NCBI GenBank assembly: GCA_009777485.1
Contig: WRLT01000003.1
Span: 1 to 64,000, forward strand
Reading direction: 5' to 3'
DNA length: 64,000 nucleotides
From: Bacillota bacterium
GTDB lineage: Bacteria; Bacillota; Clostridia; Christensenellales; Pumilibacteraceae
This document shows, in pieces, positions 60,140-64,000 of this stretch (position 1 is its first letter; every line of letters begins with the position of its first letter). The translations under genes were made by a program, and so were the position numbers. The notes under the pieces are model-generated. The model searched no databases, had not been told where the DNA came from, and worked only from the letters and a program-made list of their open reading frames with translations.

Positions 60140-60177
60140 AACAACCCCGCAAAAATTTTAATTTTTACGGGGTTGTT
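60140..60177. terminator. terminator downstream of tcdA, also usable on the minus strand
   Basis: A 10-bp stem AACAACCCCG/CGGGGTTGTT (60140-60149 and 60168-60177). The minus-strand exit is followed by CAATTAAATTTTT, the better U-tail. The + strand exit is followed by TCGTGG. Confidence 0.75.
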
Positions 60178-60288
60178 TCGTGGCTATTATCAACGATTAG
60201 TAAGGCATATTTGTCGTTTGGCGATTTACTTATCGTTTGGGGCAATTTTGCCTACTTTTGACAAGTTTTTGGGTAAAAAATAAACTCT
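60140..60288 (-). ncRNA. candidate small RNA between tcdA and the tetR gene
   Basis: A strong minus-strand promoter (60295-60324) lies over a gene-free stretch that ends in the terminator at 60140-60177. The transcript would be about 150 nt. It contains two related blocks (CCAAACGATAAG and GCCAAACGACAA) and no open frame with a ribosome-binding site. It matches no RNA family I can recognise. Confidence 0.45.
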
Positions 60289-60294
60289 GTTTTT

Positions 60295-60324
60295 ATTATA
60301 GTCTATTTTGCACGGGCGTGTCAA
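60295..60324 (-). promoter_or_regulatory. orphan minus-strand promoter
   Basis: Minus strand: TTGACA (60319-60324), 18-bp spacer, TATAAT (60295-60300), both consensus. It is downstream of the tetR gene and upstream of no coding gene. Confidence 0.75.
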
Positions 60325-60340
60325 TCCAAAACTGCCTATA

Positions 60341-60424
60341 AATCAGCATTTGCCGTCGGGACAACAACAACCGCCTGTTTTCTTTTCGGTCTTTTTTGTT
60401 TTTCCCCGCCGCCCTTTTCTACCA
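60341..60424 (-). other. possible short ORF remnant after tetR
   Basis: After the tetR stop, ATG 60423 opens 29 codons (MVEKGGGEKQKRPKRK and on). A different frame of the same stretch reads KKTGGCCCPDGKC before a TGA. The CCCPDGKC tail looks protein-like, so a small cysteine-tailed protein broken by a frameshift is possible. There is no ribosome-binding site for an intact version. Confidence 0.25.
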
Positions 60425-60426
60425 TG

Positions 60427-61026
60427 TCAATCGCTGTTCCGCAACACTCTTTCATAACCGTAGGGCTGCCTACTCAAAATGCTATATAACACTTCACCGT
60501 CCGGCACAATATAATCGTGATATAAATACTTCATTTCAGCAACACCTTGTATAGCACCCCAAAATGTATAGGCAAGAGATAAAGCGTCGTTTTTCTTAAA
60601 GAGGCCTTGCGTTTGTCCTGCCTTAATTATTTCTGCGCTTGCTTTAACATATTCGCTCTTATTGCATTTTTCGCGTATGTGCGGCGATACACAATCAAGT
60701 GCCATTGTTTGCGACATTAGTAAAAAAAACGCTAATCCTTGTTTTTGGTTTAACATTTCCGTTATAAAGCTGCTGATAGAGTAAAATATTTTATCGGGCG
60801 GTAAACCTTGTGTAAATAAAGGGATTACCTGCTCCGTGCCTTTTGTAGCTTCGTTTATCAATTCCTCTAACACGGCTTCTTTGGTGGGAAAATAATAAAA
60901 TAAAAGCCCAACGGCTATATCTGCCTTTTGCGCTATGTCGCGAGTAGTTGTTGCGGCATAGCCTTTACGCACAAAAAGTTCAAGCGAGCTATCAAGTATG
61001 ACACGCCTTTTTTGTTCCTTTTTCAT
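60427..61026 (-). CDS. TetR-family transcriptional regulator
   Basis: A 199-residue repressor. The N-terminal helix-turn-helix is RRVILDSSLELFVRKGYAATTTRDIAQ followed by GLLFYYFPTKEAVLEELI in type and order. Its ligand-binding domain is of ordinary length. ATG 61026 overlaps the end of the oxidoreductase gene (ATGA) and follows GGAG. It probably represses the operon through two palindromes around the oxidoreductase promoter. Confidence 0.9.
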   Translation of the reverse strand: MKKEQKRRVILDSSLELFVRKGYAATTTRDIAQKADIAVGLLFYYFPTKEAVLEELINEATKGTEQVIPLFTQGLPPDKIFYSISSFITEMLNQKQGLAFFLLMSQTMALDCVSPHIREKCNKSEYVKASAEIIKAGQTQGLFKKNDALSLAYTFWGAIQGVAEMKYLYHDYIVPDGEVLYSILSRQPYGYERVLRNSD

Positions 61027-62492
61027 ATTTTTCTCCAATCCATTTTTTCTTTATGTGCAATTCTTTGTATAGCCCATTTCCCTGATATTGCAAGCGGCAA
61101 GCCGCCAGGCGGCAGAAGCCATTGACCAGCCATAAAAAGATTGTCAATACCCCTAATCTTGCCTTTGTGCATAAGTCCTTTTGATTGAGAAGTTGGAGCA
61201 TAGGACATCCAAGAACCTTTGTATGCACTACAATAACGCTCATAAGTTAGAGGAGTGGCAACATCAAGCAATCTAATTTTTCCGTGTAGTTCGGGTATCA
61301 TACTTTCAATAAACTCAATTATTTTTGCGGCGCTTTCGTTTTTAACTTCCTTGTACTGTTGACTGTTCAAGCATTTCCAAAATTCATAATCGCAGAAAAT
61401 ATTTACTTGTAAAATCGCTTTCCCTTTGGGTGCAAAATCTGGCTCGAAATTATAGCATTTGTAACTTAGTCCGCTCAATTTTTTACCGTGAATTTCTAAT
61501 TCTCTTGCAAATGTTATTTGTTGCGGCAGTCCTTGCATATCGTGGTCAACAGCAAATGAGTATAATGCGCTCGTGAATAAAGGATATTGTGCCGGATTTC
61601 TGTCCCGATAGTCGAACGCTTTATCTTTATACTTGCCGCCTAAAAGTTTGAATGTTGTATGCGCGTCGCAAGCGGGGATTACATAATCCGCATTAACTAT
61701 CGTACCGTCTTTAAGCATAATTTTTGCAAGTTTATTGTCAACGGATATTGAATGCACAGAAGTATTAAGAAACAATTTGCCACCCAATTCAAGATACTTA
61801 TTTTTCATTCTTTGAGCCATTTTTAGTGAGCCGCCTTTCGGCACACCCGCATTATCGTGTAAAAAAGATGCATAACTTACAATGAATGAACTTATTGAAG
61901 CATCTTCCGATAGAGTAATAAAACTTTTAATCATTGCTTGAATTAAAGGGTGCTTAAATTTTTTTGCATACTCTACTGACGATATTTTTAGTTTTCTCAT
62001 TAGCTTAAATGATTTGCCGCTTATTTTAAGCATAGCAAATAATTCTTTTATATTCATAAGGTCAACGGCATATTTTGGAGCTTCAACATTTCCTAATTGT
62101 TTTAAGTAATCGCATAAAATATCAATCTCATACTCGTCATTTGGTGATAGCGTTAATAATTGTTCTCTAAAATTTTCAAGACTATTGCATAAGTTGATTT
62201 GTTGTCCGTCTAATTCAAAAACACCAAAACTATCGTGTCTTATTATTTCTATATCGTCATTAAGCGCGTTTGTATCGTGCCAAAGACTATTGAATGTTCC
62301 GCCGTTTCTTTTTGTTCCTCTTAGCCAATGAATACAACCGTCAATATGATAACCCTCGCGTGTCCAACCCGTACATTGCCCGCCGGCAATAGAATGCTGT
62401 TCGTAGATTTCTGTTTCAAAGCCGGCTTTTCGGGCATATATACCGGCAACCAAGCCCGATACACCTGCCCCGATTATTGCAATTTTTTTCAT
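61023..62492 (-). CDS. CrtI-like FAD-dependent oxidoreductase (phytoene-desaturase / retinol-saturase family)
   Basis: A 489-residue flavoprotein. The FAD loop GAGVSGLVAGIYARKAGFETEIYEQ in type starts the protein, and the C-terminal FMAGQWLLPPGGLPLA block is typical of the CrtI group. No carotenoid genes are nearby, so the substrate is unknown. It may act on a lipid or other hydrophobic compound sensed by the TetR partner. GGAGG precedes ATG 62492. Confidence 0.85.
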   Translation of the reverse strand: MKKIAIIGAGVSGLVAGIYARKAGFETEIYEQHSIAGGQCTGWTREGYHIDGCIHWLRGTKRNGGTFNSLWHDTNALNDDIEIIRHDSFGVFELDGQQINLCNSLENFREQLLTLSPNDEYEIDILCDYLKQLGNVEAPKYAVDLMNIKELFAMLKISGKSFKLMRKLKISSVEYAKKFKHPLIQAMIKSFITLSEDASISSFIVSYASFLHDNAGVPKGGSLKMAQRMKNKYLELGGKLFLNTSVHSISVDNKLAKIMLKDGTIVNADYVIPACDAHTTFKLLGGKYKDKAFDYRDRNPAQYPLFTSALYSFAVDHDMQGLPQQITFARELEIHGKKLSGLSYKCYNFEPDFAPKGKAILQVNIFCDYEFWKCLNSQQYKEVKNESAAKIIEFIESMIPELHGKIRLLDVATPLTYERYCSAYKGSWMSYAPTSQSKGLMHKGKIRGIDNLFMAGQWLLPPGGLPLAISGKWAIQRIAHKEKMDWRKI

Positions 62493-62504
62493 AATACCTC
62501 CACA

Positions 62505-62520
62505 TTGAACTTTTGCTCAA
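62505..62520. promoter_or_regulatory. TetR operator, promoter-proximal site
   Basis: TTGAACTTTTGCTCAA, a near-perfect palindrome (TTGAgC-N4-GyTCAA) covering the expected transcription start of the oxidoreductase operon. Confidence 0.75.
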
Positions 62521-62524
62521 ATAC

Positions 62525-62553
62525 ATAATAGCATTTTGAAAAAATATTGTCAA
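62525..62553 (-). promoter_or_regulatory. promoter of the CrtI-like/tetR operon
   Basis: Minus strand: TTGACA (62548-62553), 17-bp spacer, TATTAT (62525-62530), then GGAGG and ATG 62492. Confidence 0.85.
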
Positions 62554-62559
62554 ACAATA

Positions 62560-62575
62560 TTGAGCCTTTGCTCAA
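62560..62575. promoter_or_regulatory. TetR operator, upstream site
   Basis: TTGAGCCTTTGCTCAA, a perfect palindrome of TTGAGC and GCTCAA with a 4-bp centre. It matches the site at 62505-62520 at all but two arm/centre positions and lies just upstream of the -35. Confidence 0.78.
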
Positions 62576-62778
62576 TAAATTTTCTGTTATCAAAAATAAA
62601 ATGCCGCAATATTAGCGACACTTTGCATTACGCTTTTTCAAAAATTTATTTTATATACACCTACATAATCAAAAACGCGCCACAGTTTACCCGTGGTCGC
62701 ACATTGTTTATTAGTCGGGTATCTTTTTATCGGCCTTTGTCTAAAAGAGCCAAATTACCGAAAACTGTGGCATTTTAG
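62576..62778. other. AT-rich gene-free stretch
   Basis: No credible gene or RNA. The open frame from 62536 has no ribosome-binding site or domain character. Inverted GCCACAGTTT... and ...AAACTGTGGC sequences (62681-62690 and 62761-62772) flank about 70 bp and may mark a hairpin or degraded insertion. Confidence 0.5.
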
Positions 62779-63024
62779 GGATTAAAATATGATTTACTTA
62801 TCGTTGAATTGACCTTAAAAAGGAACTGGACATTTTCGTTTTTGCGCTCTATGTCGCCCATAGGCTCAAATATTTACAGTCATGTTACTACGGAATTTGA
62901 AAAAAATCAAATAGAATTGTTTAATAAAAAGGTTGTGCTTTTAAATTCGGATAATTAGGTGTGGCGTGTAATAGACGTGCGGGCAAAAAATGGCACAGTG
63001 GTTATGAGGTGTGAAAAAAATTGA
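62779..63024 (+). pseudogene. remnant of an unidentified gene with an in-frame TAG
   Basis: An 82-codon frame is read without another stop except TAG at 62956-62958. Upstream it encodes NWTFSFLRSMSPIGSNIYSH and a charged helix ending LLNSDN. After the TAG it continues in frame as VWRVIDVRAKNGTVVMRC before TGA. No start codon with a ribosome-binding site is visible. I do not recognise the family; the protein-like composition on both sides of the stop suggests a decayed 3' fragment. Confidence 0.45.
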
Positions 63025-63038
63025 ATAATCTATGCAAA

Positions 63039-63074
63039 AAGGGTTAAGCTTTTACTAAAACTTAGCCCTTTTTA
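63039..63074. terminator. bidirectional terminator next to tRNA-Leu
   Basis: Stem AAGGGTTAAG/CTTAGCCCTT (63039-63048 and 63061-63070) with A-run before and T-run after. It terminates the minus-strand tRNA transcript and could also stop + strand reading. Confidence 0.85.
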
Positions 63075-63077
63075 TTG

Positions 63078-63160
63078 TGGTGCGAAGGATGGGACTTGAA
63101 CCCATACGGTTGCCCACACGCCCCTCAAACGTGCGCGTCTGCCAGTTCCGCCACCCTCGC
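63078..63160 (-). tRNA. tRNA-Leu (anticodon GAG)
   Basis: Minus strand, with encoded CCA at 63078-63080. The acceptor stem is GCGAGGG with CCTTCGC. The anticodon stem CACGT/GCGTG encloses TTGAGGG, giving anticodon GAG. The GGTTCAAGTCC T-arm is canonical and the variable arm is long enough for leucine. It reads CUC and CUU codons. Confidence 0.95.
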
Positions 63161-63199
63161 ATGTGCAAGATAGATTATACCGCAAGTGCGGAAGGCTTG

Positions 63200-64000
63200 T
63201 CAAGAAAAATGCTTGAGTTTTATATATTTAATTAGCGCGTTGAACAGACCTGATACGGCTGTGGTTAATAAGTATATGCCTACCATAAAAAACAAAATTA
63301 CGCCTATCAACGGCTGCTCGGAAACGAAGGTGCTTAAAATATCTATATGCGTAAATTGGGAAAAGCCGTCTGAGGCGACAGCCAGCGTAAATAAAACACT
63401 CATTGCTGTAAAAATGACGCCGAAAACAAGCGGCAAAACAAAGTGTGAGCCTAAGCCGCTGGGTTTTGGTTGTTGCTTAGCGGCTTTTCGAAAGGTTTTG
63501 TTTAGCTGTTTTATTTCTTTTTGCGCGGAAATTTCGGTTACCGTGCATCTATGGTACGATTGTGCGGCTAACGCCGATTTTAAATCGGTTAAAATTGAAA
63601 GCGGCAGTTTAGTAAATTTATAACGGTATAAGCCGTTTACTCGAAAAACTAAATATAGGCTAAACGTCTGCGCATTTGGCACAATGCGCGCCGTTATTAA
63701 TTCGTAGCAAGAAAAATACCTTGAGCTTCCGCCGATTCGCACGGTTATGCCGACTGTGCTGATACGCAATAAATCGGGTGAAAGGCGCAGGTCTATTTTG
63801 GTGATTTTATGCAACGCGTCTAAGGCGGCGGCACTTTTTGCCGCTTCTGCCACGTCGGCTGCCGTTTCTGAATCGGACACTTTTTCTGCAAATTTTAAAA
63901 ACTTACCCCACATTCCGAACGCCGATAAAACTACAATTAACGTAGCCGTGCAAGTTATAAGCAGCGCGCCTAAGGTATTATCTAATGAAAATTCGCCTTT
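63200..64000 (-). CDS. membrane protein of unknown function, cut by the window edge
   Basis: The frame is open to base 64000, so its 5' end is missing. The visible 267 residues begin inside a hydrophobic helix (LGALLITCTATLIVVLSAFG). An internal Met at 63913 is not necessarily the start. A soluble region of about 130 residues follows, rich in basic and aromatic residues (GGSSRYFSCYELITARIV), then two C-terminal helices (VLPLVFGVIFTAMSVLFTL and GVILFFMVGIYLLTTAV). I do not recognise a family. It reads toward the tRNA gene on the same strand. Confidence 0.7.
   Translation of the reverse strand, partial: KGEFSLDNTLGALLITCTATLIVVLSAFGMWGKFLKFAEKVSDSETAADVAEAAKSAAALDALHKITKIDLRLSPDLLRISTVGITVRIGGSSRYFSCYELITARIVPNAQTFSLYLVFRVNGLYRYKFTKLPLSILTDLKSALAAQSYHRCTVTEISAQKEIKQLNKTFRKAAKQQPKPSGLGSHFVLPLVFGVIFTAMSVLFTLAVASDGFSQFTHIDILSTFVSEQPLIGVILFFMVGIYLLTTAVSGLFNALIKYIKLKHFS

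Noticed and set aside
62536-62778. 80-codon + strand ORF
   Set aside because: It overlaps the TetR operator and promoter region, has no ribosome-binding site, and its composition is typical of AT-rich non-coding sequence.

Overview
The window looks like a chromosomal segment of an uncultured, low-to-mid GC Firmicute of clostridial type. The evidence is a DnaD/DnaI-like helicase-loader pair, RibU under an FMN riboswitch, clostridial-style HflX, two Rrf2 regulators, a split MetH, DUF2130, UPF0210/UPF0237 and several lipoproteins with Gram-positive-style lipoboxes. I see no phage, plasmid, CRISPR array, rRNA or transposase. The only phage-flavoured gene is a lone KilA-N protein. Most genes lie on the minus strand.

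Layout. 1-1.7 kb: repeats and two half-size TauE/SafE-type permeases. 1.9-5.5 kb: a large four-module surface protein. 5.5-10.2 kb: SDR, a MurF-like ligase broken by one amber codon, an alpha/beta hydrolase, then rimI-tsaB-tsaE. 10.2-11.3 kb: ribU with an FMN riboswitch. 11.2-18.8 kb: lipoproteins, a lamin-tail/CotH protein, a NadD-YqeK-RsfS triple fusion, obgE and nth. 19-20.6 kb: a DUF3343 / cysteine-desulfurase-like divergent pair. 20.7-32.7 kb: pepF, UPF0210-UPF0237-DUF2130, dnaD-dnaI-PHP, trmFO and a subtilase. 32.7-46.6 kb: two small unknown proteins, an M48 peptidase with repeats, metY, KilA-N, tyrS, an aminotransferase, a pyridoxal kinase, nfo, a very cysteine-rich small protein and hflX. 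46.6-60.1 kb: a sulfur and one-carbon island (patB, metC, metH, metH-activation, metF, iscR-like, iscU, iscS, an SsuABC-like transporter, cysK, a second rrf2, tcdA). 60.4-62.5 kb: a TetR-controlled CrtI-like oxidoreductase. The end holds a gene remnant, tRNA-Leu(GAG) and a membrane protein cut by the window edge.

How the genes work together. The 46-60 kb island joins sulfur-source uptake, cysteine synthesis, transsulfuration, methionine synthesis with its folate reductase, and Fe-S assembly. It contains two Rrf2 regulators, one with IscR-like cysteines and one without. The second sits between divergent promoters that carry the same 10-bp site at almost the same place.

The less ordinary signals are: (i) several minus-strand genes whose -10 box lies 6-11 nt from the start codon, suggesting leaderless mRNAs; (ii) modular intergenic repeats with fixed positions relative to minus-strand stop and start codons, one of which supplies the same C-terminal tail to two unrelated enzymes; (iii) a fold-back element whose outer arms match the sequence beside each host gene's stop codon; (iv) two orphan promoter-plus-hairpin units that may encode small RNAs; (v) the triple fusion; and (vi) a full JAMM-type motif in the N-terminal part of HflX. 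All calls were made by reading the sequence, with no database search.
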